Source: Oceanimonas pelagia
GTDB lineage: Bacteria > Pseudomonadota > Gammaproteobacteria > Enterobacterales > Aeromonadaceae
Reading direction: 5' to 3'
NCBI RefSeq assembly: GCF_030849025.1
Contig: NZ_CP118224.1
Coordinates: 418,001 to 482,000 of the forward strand
Length of the DNA stretch: 64,000 nucleotides
The notes under the pieces were generated by a model. It saw only the letters and a program-made list of their open reading frames with translations. It was not told the origin of the DNA and did not search any database. The position numbers and the translations under genes are program-made. Positions 8,799-17,854 of the stretch are shown piece after piece. Each line of letters starts with the position of its first letter. The stretch's first letter is position 1.

Positions 8799-10781
8799 AT
8801 GGGAACAACCACCGCCGTGCGGTTGAGTGTCTGTCTGGTCACCATGCTGGCCTGGCTGACCGCCTGGCCGGCCCTGGCCGTGAGTCTGGAACAGTTTCGG
8901 GTTAACCCGCTGACCGGCGATCAACTGGTGCTGGAAATGGAGTTTGACGGGCCACCCACGGTGACCGAGCAACTGAGCCAGGACCCGCCGACCCTGGTGC
9001 TGAACCTGCCCGGGGCCAGCTCGGCGCTGCTGGAAAACCGCATTCCCATTGAGCGCCAGGGCATTTCCACCATCGACATTCGGCGTGCCGGTGCGGCGCT
9101 GGAGGTGGTGATCCCCATGGCGCGCTGGCAGCCCTATCGGGTACACCGGCAAGGCAACACCCTGCGGCTGGAGCTGGGAGCGGGGGTGAGCCCCCCTTCA
9201 GGGGCGGGCACCCCGTTGCCGCCGGGCACCATCAACGGCATTGCCGGCATCGATTTCCGCCGGGGGAGCGAAGGGCAGGCCAGCGTGGTGATCGCCCTGG
9301 ACCGAGCCACGGCGGCGGTGGATTTGCAAAAGCGGGGCCGGCGGCTGGAGGCCAGCTTCCACAATACCCATATTCCCGACTCGCTGCTGCAAACCTACGA
9401 TGTCACCGACTTTGCCACCCTGGCCCAGCGCATACAGACGCGCCGGGAGCGTGGCAGCGTGGTGATTACGGTGGAGGCGGGCAGCGATTTTACCTATCAG
9501 TATGAGCAGCGGGGGCGCGAGTTTGTGATCGAGCTGGCCCGGCCGGCAGCGGCCACCACCGCCGGCGGGGCCGGCAAGCGCTACGGCGGCAAGCCCATCT
9601 CCATGAACTTTCAGGACATTCCGGTACGCACCGCGCTGCAGCTGATCGCCGATTTCAACAATTTCAACCTGGTCACCACCGACTCGGTGCAGGGCAACCT
9701 GACCCTGCGGCTGGATGGGGTCCCCTGGGAGCAGGCGCTGGACACCATTTTGCAGGTGCGTGGCCTCGACAAGCGGCTGGACGGCAATATTCTGCTGGTG
9801 GCGCCGGCGGCGGAGCTGGCGCAACAGGAGCAGCAGCAGCTGGAGAACCGCCAGGCCAAGGAAGTGCTGGCACCGCTTGAAACCGAGTTTTTGCAGGTCA
9901 ACTATGCCAAGGCCACCGATGTGGTGGCCCTGCTCACCAACGAAAGCACCCGGCTGCTTTCCGAGCGGGGCGCCATTGCGGTGGATGACCGAACCAACAT
10001 GCTGGTGATCAAGGACACCCGGGAAAACATCGAGAGCATTCGGCGCATGCTGAAACTGCTGGATATTCCCATCAAGCAGGTGGTGATCGAGGCGCGCATG
10101 GTCACCATCAACGAGGGGCTGGAGGAAGATCTGGGTATCAACTGGGAGTACCGCAATGACACCCAGGGGGGGCATAACCGCACCGTGGGGGATCTGAATA
10201 TCAACCTGCCCATTACCAGTGAGGGCGGCTCCATTGGCCTGCAGATCGCCAAGCTGTCGGACGGCACCATTCTTGACCTTGAGCTGGCGGCGCTGGAGCG
10301 GGAAAACCGGGCCGAGATCATCGCCAGCCCCCGGGTGACCACTTCCAGCCAGAAACCGGCCCTGATCCAGCAGGGGGTTCAGATCCCCTACAGCACCGTC
10401 AGCGAGCAGGGCACCAATGTCGAGTTTGCCGATGCCTTTCTCAGTCTCAAGGTGACCCCCCAGATCACCCCCGATAACCGGGTGGTACTGGATCTGATGG
10501 TGACTCAGGACAGTGTGGGAGAATTTGTGCCCCAGTCCGACGGCTCCATTGTGCCCTCGATCAACGCCCAGTCGGTGACCACCCAGGTGCTGGTCAGTGA
10601 TGGCGAAACCCTGGTGCTGGGAGGCATTTATCAGCAGGACATTACCCGCAATGTGTCCAAGGTGCCGCTGCTGGGAGACATTCCGGTGGTGGGGCGGCTG
10701 TTCAAGAGCACCTCCGACACCAACCGCAAACGGGAATTGATTATCTTCGTCACCCCCCGTATCGTGCACGACAGCATCTAG
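8799..10781 (+). CDS. pilQ: Type IV pilus secretin PilQ
   Basis: The outer-membrane channel for the pilus fibre. The ATG at 8799 is chosen because GCAGGGAG sits 8 bases upstream and a signal peptide ending ALA follows; a TTG at 8781 would add six residues. The 660-residue product has two AMIN-type beta domains (about 25-250), N0/N1 domains (about 260-410, with ISMNFQDIPVRTALQLIADF) and the secretin domain with VEARMVTINEGLEEDLGINW and a C-terminal VPLLGDIPVVGRLFK. It is the last gene of the pil operon, before aroK. Confidence 0.95.
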   Translation: MGTTTAVRLSVCLVTMLAWLTAWPALAVSLEQFRVNPLTGDQLVLEMEFDGPPTVTEQLSQDPPTLVLNLPGASSALLENRIPIERQGISTIDIRRAGAALEVVIPMARWQPYRVHRQGNTLRLELGAGVSPPSGAGTPLPPGTINGIAGIDFRRGSEGQASVVIALDRATAAVDLQKRGRRLEASFHNTHIPDSLLQTYDVTDFATLAQRIQTRRERGSVVITVEAGSDFTYQYEQRGREFVIELARPAAATTAGGAGKRYGGKPISMNFQDIPVRTALQLIADFNNFNLVTTDSVQGNLTLRLDGVPWEQALDTILQVRGLDKRLDGNILLVAPAAELAQQEQQQLENRQAKEVLAPLETEFLQVNYAKATDVVALLTNESTRLLSERGAIAVDDRTNMLVIKDTRENIESIRRMLKLLDIPIKQVVIEARMVTINEGLEEDLGINWEYRNDTQGGHNRTVGDLNINLPITSEGGSIGLQIAKLSDGTILDLELAALERENRAEIIASPRVTTSSQKPALIQQGVQIPYSTVSEQGTNVEFADAFLSLKVTPQITPDNRVVLDLMVTQDSVGEFVPQSDGSIVPSINAQSVTTQVLVSDGETLVLGGIYQQDITRNVSKVPLLGDIPVVGRLFKSTSDTNRKRELIIFVTPRIVHDSI

Positions 10782-10937
10782 ACATTGGCCTCTGCAACCG
10801 GGCCGGCGGCGTGCGCCTTGCCAGCCGCCGGCTCAGTTGCGATAATCCGGCGTCCAGTTTCAGAAAATCAAGGTTAGGTTCATCGTCGACCCCGCGGTGT
10901 TCGTGGGGCGCATTTGTTTGTGAGAATTTCGTGCAAC

Positions 10938-11456
10938 ATGGCTGAGAAACGCAATATCTTCCTAGTGGGACCTATGGGTGCGGGCAAGAGCACCATTGGT
11001 AAATACCTGGCACAGCAACTTCATATGGAGTTCTACGACTCCGATCACGAGATCGAGCGCCGCACCGGTGCCGATATCAGCTGGGTGTTTGATGTCGAAG
11101 GCGAAGAGGGCTTCCGCCAACGCGAAGAAAAAGTCATCAACGAGCTGAGCGAATTGCAGGGCATCGTGCTGGCCACCGGCGGGGGCTCCATCAAGAGCCG
11201 TGAAAGCCGTAACCGGCTGTCGGCCCGGGGCATAGTGGTGTACCTAGAAACCACGGTGGAAAAACAGCTGGCGCGGGTGCAGAAAGACAAGCGTCGTCCG
11301 CTGCTGCAAACCGAAGAAGCGCCGCGGGACGTGCTGGAGCGTCTGGCCGAAGAGCGCAACGAGCTCTACCGTGAAGTCGCCGACTACATAGTGCGTACCG
11401 ATGAGCAGAGCGCCAAGCTGGTGGCCAACCAGATCGTTGAACTGATCGGCCTGTAA
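10938..11456 (+). CDS. aroK: Shikimate kinase I
   Basis: Phosphorylates shikimate with ATP in chorismate synthesis. The protein has 172 residues. [19 protein letters not shown] matches E. coli AroK over the Walker A, so the ATG at 10938 is preferred to 10914. Other conserved parts are [13 protein letters not shown], the substrate loop ATGGGS and the lid RDKRRPLL (here KDKRRPLL). It follows pilQ after a 156-base gap that contains GC-rich inverted repeats. aroB follows 15 bases later. Confidence 0.95.
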   Translation: MAEKRNIFLVGPMGAGKSTIGKYLAQQLHMEFYDSDHEIERRTGADISWVFDVEGEEGFRQREEKVINELSELQGIVLATGGGSIKSRESRNRLSARGIVVYLETTVEKQLARVQKDKRRPLLQTEEAPRDVLERLAEERNELYREVADYIVRTDEQSAKLVANQIVELIGL

Positions 11457-11471
11457 GCCGGGAGAAGCTCC

Positions 11472-12539
11472 ATGGAAAGGTTAACCGTCAATCTGGGGGA
11501 GCGCAGCTATCCCATACTGATCGCCGACGGCCTGATGGCCGACGGTGCCCTGCTGAAGGGCGCCGTCAAGGGTAAAAAGGTGCTGGTGATCACCAATGAG
11601 GTGGTAGCCCCCCTGTATCTTGACCGGCTGCTGGCGGCGCTGGCGCCCCTGCAGGCCGACAGCCTGGTGTTGCCCGACGGCGAGCAGTTCAAGACCCTGG
11701 ACACCTTCAATCTGGTGATGGGCAAGCTGCTGGAAAGCGGTCACGGCCGCGACACCACCCTGGTGGCACTGGGCGGTGGGGTCATCGGCGATCTCACCGG
11801 GTTTGCCGCCGCCTGTTACCAGCGCGGCGTGCCCTTTGTGCAGGTGCCCACCACCCTGCTGGCCCAGGTCGACTCCTCGGTCGGCGGCAAAACGGCGGTC
11901 AACCATCCGCTCGGCAAGAACATGATTGGTGCCTTTTATCAGCCCGAGATGGTGCTGATCGACACCGCCTGCCTGGGCACCCTGCCTGAACGGGAATTTG
12001 CCGCCGGCATGGCCGAGGTGATCAAGTACGGTATCATCTGGGACGCCGACTTCTTTGCCTGGCTGGAAACCAACCTGCCGCGGCTGCAGCAGCTCGATAG
12101 CGAGGCCCTGTCTTATGCCATTCGCCGCTGCTGCGAAATCAAGGCCGAGATGGTGGCCTGCGACGAGCGCGAGCACGGGGTGCGTGCCTTGCTCAACCTG
12201 GGTCATACCTTTGGTCACGCCATCGAGGCGGAAATGGGCTACGGTAACTGGCTGCACGGCGAGGCCGTGGCTGCCGGCACCATGCAGGCCTGCCATACCG
12301 CCCGGCTGCGCGGCGACATGAGTGACGCCGAGCTGGCACGGGTCGAGGCGCTGCTGGTCCGGGCCCACCTGCCGGTGACCGGTCCTGCCGGCATGACCCT
12401 GGACCAGTATCTGCCGCACATGCTGCGCGATAAAAAGGTGCTGGCCGGCAAGTTGCGGCTGGTGCTGCCCGAGGGGATTGGCCGCGCGCGGGTGGTGGAC
12501 GACGTCTCTCGGGACCAGCTGGCGCAAGTGCTGGATTAA
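11472..12539 (+). CDS. aroB: 3-dehydroquinate synthase
   Basis: An NAD- and metal-dependent enzyme converting DAHP to 3-dehydroquinate, the second shikimate step. The length is 355 residues. Diagnostic segments are [46 protein letters not shown] and the metal-site histidines in [12 protein letters not shown] and LHGEAVAAG. It is 15 bases after aroK and 12 bases before damX, so it is part of one long operon. Confidence 0.96.
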   Translation: MERLTVNLGERSYPILIADGLMADGALLKGAVKGKKVLVITNEVVAPLYLDRLLAALAPLQADSLVLPDGEQFKTLDTFNLVMGKLLESGHGRDTTLVALGGGVIGDLTGFAAACYQRGVPFVQVPTTLLAQVDSSVGGKTAVNHPLGKNMIGAFYQPEMVLIDTACLGTLPEREFAAGMAEVIKYGIIWDADFFAWLETNLPRLQQLDSEALSYAIRRCCEIKAEMVACDEREHGVRALLNLGHTFGHAIEAEMGYGNWLHGEAVAAGTMQACHTARLRGDMSDAELARVEALLVRAHLPVTGPAGMTLDQYLPHMLRDKKVLAGKLRLVLPEGIGRARVVDDVSRDQLAQVLD

Positions 12540-12551
12540 GGATCGCGGAAC

Positions 12552-13898
12552 GTGACGGCCGAGGCCCTGCCCACCCTGTCCTCCCAGCAGCAGTTACTGG
12601 AGCGGCTGCTGCACCTGTTCCGGCTCGACCAGGAGCTGGTACTGCTGAGTGGCCCCAAGGGCGCGGGCAAAAGCACCCTGGCCGGCCTGCTGGCCCGGCA
12701 CAGCGAACTGCTGACCCCGGTGGTGCTTGATGCCCGCCTGCTCACCAGTCAGGCTGCCTTTCGCGAGGCCCTGCTGGCGCAATGGTTTGCCGGGGCGGTG
12801 TTTGATCCCGATGATTCTCTGCTTGAAACCATGTCCCGGCTGCTGCCGGCGGCGCCGGGCCGGCGCCTGCTGGTGGTGGACAATGGCCAGTGGCTGACCG
12901 ATCCCCAGTTGCTGGAGCTGGCCGAGCTGTGCCTGGGGCTGCCGGCGGAGCAGCGGCCCTTTATGGCACTGCTGGGGCTGCCGTCCTGGGCTGGCGGAGT
13001 GCGCGGCCTGCTGCGCAGCTACCCGGCGTTGCCGGTGGTGGAGCTTGAAGTTCCCGAGCTGAGCGAGGAAGATAAGTGGCAACTGTGCCTTTATTCCGGG
13101 GTGGAGCCGACCGCAGCGCTGCTGGAACGGCTGCATTACCCGGGCGATCTGGCGACCACGGTGGAGTCGAGCATGAGAACCCCGCAATACCGGCAATGGC
13201 TTGAAAACAAATCGATCAAGATCCTGCTCACCGGGCTGATCCTGCTGGGGCTGGTGGCACTGGTCGCGCTGCTGCTGGGCAGGCAGGAGTCCAGGCCCGA
13301 GGTGGCGCAGCCGTTCCAGGCCGACTCCCTGCCCGAGGCCCCGGCCCAGCCCCTGACCCTGGCGGTGCCCGCGGAGCCGGCAACACAGGAGCCTGCTACC
13401 GAGCCAGGCTCCGACCGGCTGGTGAGCGACTGGCCGGTGGAGCCCCTGCCCGATGAACCCCGGGTGAATACTCAGGTGGCGGAGTCTCCCGACGACAGCA
13501 GCAAGGAGCGGGTGATCATCGAAGATGAGGTGGTCAGCCGGTTGTTGCGTCGTGACGGCGATGCCCGGCCCGCGCCTGCCGCCGAGGGGCAGCCCCGGCC
13601 GGCGCCGACGGCTGCGCCGGTAGCGCTGAAACAGCAACCGGCGGGGCACTATACCCTGCAACTGATGGCCAGCCGGGACCAGAATGCCCTGAACCAACTG
13701 GTGTCCCGTCACCGGCTTTCTCCCGCCTGGGTCTATTCCCGCACCCTTAACGGCCAGCCCTGGTATGTGCTGGTGCATGGTGATTTTGCCACCGCCGAGC
13801 AGGCGCGACGGGCCATTGGCGCGCTGCCCGCCGAGCTGCGTGCCGCCAAGCCCTGGCCCAAACCCTTTGGCCAGGTGCAAAAAGAAGCCGGCCCGTAG
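12552..13898 (+). CDS. damX: Cell-division SPOR-domain protein DamX
   Basis: A bitopic inner-membrane protein recruited to the division septum. It starts with GTG. The cytoplasmic N-terminus holds an ATPase-like fold with P-loop GPKGAGKST (about residues 35-43). A membrane helix lies at about 218-240, then a long proline/alanine/glutamate-rich periplasmic linker, then a C-terminal SPOR domain (about 370-445, YTLQLMASRDQNALNQL and WYVLVHGDFAT) that binds denuded glycan. Position between aroB and dam is the classical one. Confidence 0.93.
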   Translation: MTAEALPTLSSQQQLLERLLHLFRLDQELVLLSGPKGAGKSTLAGLLARHSELLTPVVLDARLLTSQAAFREALLAQWFAGAVFDPDDSLLETMSRLLPAAPGRRLLVVDNGQWLTDPQLLELAELCLGLPAEQRPFMALLGLPSWAGGVRGLLRSYPALPVVELEVPELSEEDKWQLCLYSGVEPTAALLERLHYPGDLATTVESSMRTPQYRQWLENKSIKILLTGLILLGLVALVALLLGRQESRPEVAQPFQADSLPEAPAQPLTLAVPAEPATQEPATEPGSDRLVSDWPVEPLPDEPRVNTQVAESPDDSSKERVIIEDEVVSRLLRRDGDARPAPAAEGQPRPAPTAAPVALKQQPAGHYTLQLMASRDQNALNQLVSRHRLSPAWVYSRTLNGQPWYVLVHGDFATAEQARRAIGALPAELRAAKPWPKPFGQVQKEAGP

Positions 13899-13918
13899 CC
13901 ATGAGCGCGGCATGGGGT

Positions 13919-13924
13919 TACAAT
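13919..13924 (+). promoter_or_regulatory. Possible dam -10 box
   Basis: TACAAT followed by GCGCGCC, the same context as the dusA -10. It sits about 30 bases before the favoured dam starts, inside the longer dam reading frame, which argues against the long version of dam. No convincing -35 is visible. Confidence 0.3.
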
Positions 13925-13951
13925 GCGCGCCCCTCACACGGTTCGGCAACA

Positions 13952-14788
13952 ATGGCAACAATGACGAAAACCCGCGCCTTTCTGAAATGGGCCGGTGGCA
14001 AATATGGGCTGGTGGACAACATCAACCGCCGCCTGCCCGCAGGGCGCACCCTGGTCGAGCCCTTTGTGGGGGCCGGCTCGGTGTTTCTGAATTCGAATTT
14101 CGATGCCTATGTGCTGGCGGACATCAACGCCGATCTGATCAACCTCTACCAGTTGCTGAAAACCCGCCCCGATGCCTTTGTGCGTGAGGCGGCGGGGCTG
14201 TTCACCGCGGCCAATAACGAAAAGACCGTGTATTACGGTCTGCGCGCCGAGTTCAATCAGGAAACGGAGTCGTTCCGCCGGGCCCTGCTGTTTTTGTATC
14301 TGAATCGTCACGGCTACAATGGCCTGTGTCGCTACAATCGCAAGGGTGGCTTCAACGTGCCCTTTGGCGCCTACAAAAAGCCTTATTTTCCCGAAAAAGA
14401 GCTGTGGTTTTTCGCCGAAAAGGCGCAAAAGGCGACCTTTGTCTGCCAGGGGTACGATCAGGTGTTTGCCAGCGCCGAGCCGGATCAGGTGTTCTACTGT
14501 GATCCGCCCTATGCCCCCCTGTCGAGTACCGCCAGCTTTACCACCTATGCCGCCAACGGCTTTACCCTGGATGACCAGGCCATACTGGCGCGGCTGGCCC
14601 GGGAAACCGCCGCGCGGGGCGTGCCGGTGCTGATCAGCAATCACGATATTCCTCTTACCCGGGAGCTGTACCGGGACGCCAGCCTCGACGTGGTGGCGGT
14701 CAAGCGCACCATCAGCCGTCACGGCCACAATCGCCAGAAGGTGAACGAGCTGCTGGCGCTGTTCGCTCCGAAGGCCGGTGAGGAGTGA
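13952..14788 (+). CDS. dam: DNA adenine methylase Dam
   Basis: Methylates adenine in GATC for mismatch repair, replication control and gene regulation. With the ATG at 13952 it has 278 residues, the E. coli length; ATG 13961 (MTKTRAF) is equally possible and 13901 is too long. Motifs: RAFLKWAGGKYGLVD (AdoMet site), LVEPFVGAGSVF, YLNRHGYNGLCRYN, and the catalytic DPPY. It is the last gene before the IS3-type insertion; in related genomes the rpe region follows directly. Confidence 0.95.
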   Translation: MATMTKTRAFLKWAGGKYGLVDNINRRLPAGRTLVEPFVGAGSVFLNSNFDAYVLADINADLINLYQLLKTRPDAFVREAAGLFTAANNEKTVYYGLRAEFNQETESFRRALLFLYLNRHGYNGLCRYNRKGGFNVPFGAYKKPYFPEKELWFFAEKAQKATFVCQGYDQVFASAEPDQVFYCDPPYAPLSSTASFTTYAANGFTLDDQAILARLARETAARGVPVLISNHDIPLTRELYRDASLDVVAVKRTISRHGHNRQKVNELLALFAPKAGEE

Positions 14789-14853
14789 GGGGAGAAGAGT
14801 GAACAGACTATCACCTCACCCCTGGAGTGCCCCCGATAAAGTAGACACTTAAG

Positions 14854-15663
14854 TTAAGCGGCAGCTGCGTAGGCATCGGGAGTCATCCCTCCCAGCGCCA
14901 TGTGGCGCCGCACTTTCGGGTAATACTCGTCTGTATAATACCGGACTTCATCTGCCATTTCGTCTCTTCCGAGCACGCCCAGAGGGCGAGTCCACTCCTT
15001 CTTGAGTAGCGCGAAGAAGCTTTCCGAACAGGCGTTATCCCAGCAGTTACCTCGGCGTGACATGCTGATGGTGATTCCCCGTGTATTCAGCCATCTCATC
15101 ACCTCTCCGTTGCGATACTGACTCCCTTGGTCCGAGTGGAACAACAGCTGTTTCCCATCTGGCCGCTGATGTTGCCATGCCTGCTCAAGGGCCTCCAGCA
15201 CCAGTTGGGCGCTATTGATGGCACCCATGGCTCGGCCCACCACGCGGCGTGTGCCCAGGTCTAGGACTGCTGCGATGTAGAGCCAGCCTTCACTGCACCG
15301 GATTTGGGTGATATCTGATACCCAAACTCGGTTCGCTGAACCCACCGAGAACTGGCGATTCAACAGATTCGGTAACACAGGCAAGGACGATGTTGGCTTT
15401 TGATATCCTGCTTTAGGAGCCGTGCATGAACGATAACCAGCGTCTCTCAGCAAGCGCTGAACCTGGTTCTTGCCGCAGCAGAACCCGGCATCCCGTGCTT
15501 CCAGCCACAGCTTGCGATAACCCGGCACATTCTTCAGTTGCCTGGCTCGCTCGAGCAGGAAGGTGTTCAGCGTCCGTCGCTCGATGGCACGCGCCCCCGG
15601 AGAGTGTTGACGTGTTCGCCAGCGATAATATCCCGCTCGTGACACGTCGAGTACTTCACACAT
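14854..15663 (-). CDS. IS3-family transposase OrfB (DDE integrase core)
   Basis: Catalytic half of the transposase. It begins with the HTH_21-like MCEVLDVSRAGYYRW. The catalytic triad is visible: Asp in WVSDITQI, Asp in FHSDQGSQY and Glu in ACSESFFALLKKE. The internal ATG gives 269 residues, but this frame is open upstream to the slippery site near 15750. There it would be joined to OrfA by -1 frameshifting, giving KFAFIEAHRSQ-like residues between the two parts. No stop or frameshift is seen in the catalytic core. Confidence 0.93.
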   Translation of the reverse strand: MCEVLDVSRAGYYRWRTRQHSPGARAIERRTLNTFLLERARQLKNVPGYRKLWLEARDAGFCCGKNQVQRLLRDAGYRSCTAPKAGYQKPTSSLPVLPNLLNRQFSVGSANRVWVSDITQIRCSEGWLYIAAVLDLGTRRVVGRAMGAINSAQLVLEALEQAWQHQRPDGKQLLFHSDQGSQYRNGEVMRWLNTRGITISMSRRGNCWDNACSESFFALLKKEWTRPLGVLGRDEMADEVRYYTDEYYPKVRRHMALGGMTPDAYAAAA

Positions 15664-15713
15664 TATCGAGACCCGCCAGCGTTGACTTCGGTGGGCCTCG
15701 ATAAAGGCAAACC

Positions 15714-16031
15714 TTACTTGCCGTGCTTGGCGAAGTACTCTTGCGCCTTTTTTAGGATTTCGTTCTCCAGCTCTTTCCGCTCAAGCTGCTTCTTCAGCCG
15801 AGCTACCTCGCGCTCCAGCTCCTGCAGGCTTTTTTCTGGTCCGGTGTTTTCAACGGCTTTGTCGGATGATTTCTTGGTCATGCTCCACTCTCTACGCCAG
15901 CGACTCAATTGGTTAGGATGGATCCCAAGTCTGCCAGCAAGCTGAGCTTGTGTCTCTGTGGTGGAGAGCGAGGCCTCGACGGCCTCACGTTTGAATGCAT
16001 CGCTAAAGCGACGGTGGGGTTTGTATTTCAT
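15714..16031 (-). CDS. IS3-family transposase OrfA
   Basis: A 105-residue DNA-binding part of the transposase: an N-terminal helix-turn-helix (RFSDAFKREAVEASL, QLAGRLGIHPNQLSRW) followed by a leucine-zipper-like coiled coil (LQELEREVARLKKQLERKE). Near its 3' end the zero-frame codons CTA AAA AAG contain the heptamer A AAA AAG (complement of 15747-15753), a classical -1 slippage signal that would yield the OrfAB fusion. Confidence 0.92.
   Translation of the reverse strand: MKYKPHRRFSDAFKREAVEASLSTTETQAQLAGRLGIHPNQLSRWRREWSMTKKSSDKAVENTGPEKSLQELEREVARLKKQLERKELENEILKKAQEYFAKHGK
15747..15753 (-). promoter_or_regulatory. Programmed -1 frameshift site (A6G)
   Basis: The heptamer A AAA AAG is in the correct phase with OrfA codons. 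The -1 frame from here runs without stop into OrfB. The site lies about 35 bases before the OrfA stop, as in other IS3 elements. Confidence 0.75.
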
Positions 16032-16089
16032 AACACCTTCTCATCTAATGAAGGTGTCTACTTTTCTCGGGCCAGTCCACCCTCACGTT

Positions 16090-16275
16090 TTACCCCTCAC
16101 CGCCGAGCACCAGCCTCACGATGCCCAGCAGCGCCAGCACAAACAGCAGGATCAGTATCGCCCCCAGGATCACATAGGGCCAGGGGCTGCCGCTGAACTG
16201 GGCCCGGCGGTTGCGCTCCGACTGCACCCCGAACATCGCCGCCAGCACCGCCTGCAGTCTGTGTTTCCAGTTCAT
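16090..16275 (-). CDS. DUF2970 small membrane protein
   Basis: A 61-residue protein with an amphipathic N-terminus (RLQAVLAAMFGVQSERNR), the SGSPWPYVILGA segment and one C-terminal membrane helix. This pattern is that of DUF2970 proteins, whose function is unknown. The ATG at 16275 is preferred over the upstream in-frame start because GGAGAGGA precedes it. The stop codon is 11 bases from the IS right end, so its downstream region was displaced by the insertion. Confidence 0.75.
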   Translation of the reverse strand: MNWKHRLQAVLAAMFGVQSERNRRAQFSGSPWPYVILGAILILLFVLALLGIVRLVLGGEG

Positions 16276-16297
16276 GGGCTTTCCTCTCCACAAGATT

Positions 16298-16381
16298 CGC
16301 CTTGCCGGCCTTCGAGCCGGCATCTTCCTTCAGGGAGTGCCGTGCATCCTGCTGCAGATTCCGGCTCAAGGCCGGAATGAC
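16298..16381. repeat. Two short palindromes (REP-like) upstream of rpe
   Basis: GCCGGC-N6-GCCGGC at 16304-16321 and GATTCCGGCTCAAGGCCGGAATGAC at 16357-16381. The second resembles, in reverse orientation, the GTCATTCC...GGAATC arms of the repeats at 33068 and 37960. The spacing and outer sequence differ, so membership in the same family is uncertain. Confidence 0.4.
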
Positions 16382-16458
16382 TCGGCAGGAGCCCTTTTCA
16401 TCCCGCATTCGTTCATGCCAAGCATAGACGGACGCTAGAGAATCCCCGGTGGCTGGGG

Positions 16459-16464
16459 TAGAAT
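16459..16464 (+). promoter_or_regulatory. Possible rpe -10 box
   Basis: TAGAAT within GGGGTAGAATCGG, about 30 bases before rpe. This would give the rpe-gph-trpS genes their own promoter downstream of the IS element. Confidence 0.35.
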
Positions 16465-16495
16465 CGGTGCGTTTTTTGCGCTCAAGGTAACTCCG

Positions 16496-17170
16496 ATGAA
16501 AGACTTTCTGATTGCTCCGTCCATTCTCTCCGCCGATTTTGCCCGCCTGGGGGAAGACGTGGCGAACGTGCTGGCAGCCGGTGCCGATGTGGTGCACTTC
16601 GATGTGATGGACAACCACTATGTGCCCAATCTGACCATTGGCCCCATGGTGTGCAAGGCCCTGCGTGACTACGGCATTACCGCACCCATCGACGTGCACC
16701 TGATGGTCAAGCCGGTCGACAGTCTGGTCCCCGATTTCGCCAAGGCCGGCGCGTCCATCATCACCTTTCATCCGGAAGCCTCCGAGCATATCGATCGCAC
16801 CCTTGGGCTGATCCGCGAGCAGGGCTGCCAGGCCGGTCTGGTGTTCAACCCGGCCACGCCGCTCAGCTATCTCGACTATGTGATGGACAAGGTGGACGTC
16901 ATTTTGCTGATGTCGGTCAACCCGGGCTTTGGCGGCCAGTCCTTTATCGCCGGCACCCTCGACAAGCTGCGTGAAGCCCGCCGCCGCATCAATGAAAGCG
17001 GTCGCAATATTCGCCTGGAAATCGACGGCGGTGTCAAGCCCGACAACATTCGCGACATCGCCGAAGCCGGCGCCGACATGTTTGTGGCCGGCTCCGCCAT
17101 TTTCGGCAAACCCGACTACAAGGCGGTGATCGATGAAATGCGCCGGGAGCTGGCCGCCGCCCATGGCTGA
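16496..17170 (+). CDS. rpe: Ribulose-phosphate 3-epimerase
   Basis: Interconverts ribulose 5-phosphate and xylulose 5-phosphate in the pentose phosphate pathway. The protein has 224 residues. [49 protein letters not shown] and [10 protein letters not shown] carry the TIM-barrel metal and phosphate sites. It is nearly identical in layout to E. coli Rpe. It overlaps gph by 8 bases. Confidence 0.96.
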   Translation: MKDFLIAPSILSADFARLGEDVANVLAAGADVVHFDVMDNHYVPNLTIGPMVCKALRDYGITAPIDVHLMVKPVDSLVPDFAKAGASIITFHPEASEHIDRTLGLIREQGCQAGLVFNPATPLSYLDYVMDKVDVILLMSVNPGFGGQSFIAGTLDKLREARRRINESGRNIRLEIDGGVKPDNIRDIAEAGADMFVAGSAIFGKPDYKAVIDEMRRELAAAHG

Positions 17171-17831
17171 CTTTGAGCTCATCCAGTTTGATCTCGACGG
17201 CACTCTGATCGACAGCGTGCCCCAGCTGGCCTGCGCCATCAACGAGATGCTGGCCAGCCTGGGGTACGCCGCCCAGCCGGTGAGCGCGGTGCGCCACTGG
17301 GTGGGCAACGGCGCCGACATGCTGGTGCAGCGGGCATTGACCGCCGCCGCGGGGCAGGCCCCCGAGGCCGGGCAGCACCGGCGTGCCCGCGCTCTCTTTG
17401 ACGAGGCCTACGCCGGCCATGCCGACGGTGCCCTGGTGTTTTACCCCGGCGTGCTCGACACCCTTGAGCGGTTGCGCGCGGCGGGCAAACGCCTGGCCCT
17501 GGTCACCAACAAGCCCTACCGCTTCGTGCCCGGCATTCTGGCAGCGGCGGGGCTCGCCGACCATTTTGAGCTGGCTCTGGGCGGCGACAGCCTGGCCGAG
17601 AAAAAGCCCAGTCCGGCGCCGCTGCTGCATGTGTGCGAACGGCTGGATGTCAGCCCGGCCCGCAGCCTGATGGTGGGGGACTCGGAAAACGACGTGCTGG
17701 CGGCGAAGGCGGCGGGCATGGCGGTGGCGGCGCTCACCTACGGCTATAACTACGGCCGGCCCATTGCCGACAGCCGGCCCGACTGGGTGCTGGACGAGTT
17801 CGCCGGCCTCGCCGGGCTGCTCAAGCTTTAA
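17163..17831 (+). CDS. gph: Phosphoglycolate phosphatase
   Basis: A HAD-family phosphatase that removes 2-phosphoglycolate. The nucleophile motif [10 protein letters not shown] is close to the N-terminus, a helical cap domain follows, then LVTNKP (motif II), a lysine in LAEKKPSP and [16 protein letters not shown] (motif IV). The ATG at 17163 overlaps the end of rpe; the longer in-frame start is disfavoured because it would add residues absent from the family. The product has 222 residues. Confidence 0.92.
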   Translation: MADFELIQFDLDGTLIDSVPQLACAINEMLASLGYAAQPVSAVRHWVGNGADMLVQRALTAAAGQAPEAGQHRRARALFDEAYAGHADGALVFYPGVLDTLERLRAAGKRLALVTNKPYRFVPGILAAAGLADHFELALGGDSLAEKKPSPAPLLHVCERLDVSPARSLMVGDSENDVLAAKAAGMAVAALTYGYNYGRPIADSRPDWVLDEFAGLAGLLKL

Positions 17832-17854
17832 TCCAATACATCACAAGGAACAAC

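Larger units (their letters stand above)
14823..16079 (-). mobile_element. Complete IS3-family insertion sequence, 1257 bp
   Basis: The left end at 14823 starts TGGAGTGCCCCCGATAAAG and the right end, read inward from 16079, starts TGGACTGGCCCGAGAAAAG. The terminal inverted repeats share about 20 of 25 positions, including AAAGTAGACAC. A CCC direct repeat (14820-14822 and 16080-16082) fits a 3-bp target duplication. Inside are OrfA and OrfB on the minus strand with a frameshift signal. The length, two overlapping frames and DDE transposase are those of IS3. It sits between dam and the DUF2970 gene, breaking a conserved gene block without breaking a gene. Both transposase frames look intact, so it may be active. 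Confidence 0.92.

Noticed and set aside
10782-10937. GC-rich hairpin (GCCGGCGGC...GCCGCCGGC) and CCCCGCG...CGTGGGG stem between pilQ and aroK as a terminator
   Set aside because: Neither is followed by a T run; they may be structural, but termination cannot be supported.
13901-13951. Longer dam start at 13901
   Set aside because: It would add residues before the conserved KTRAFLKWAGGKY that the family lacks, and a TACAAT -10-like box lies inside the extension.
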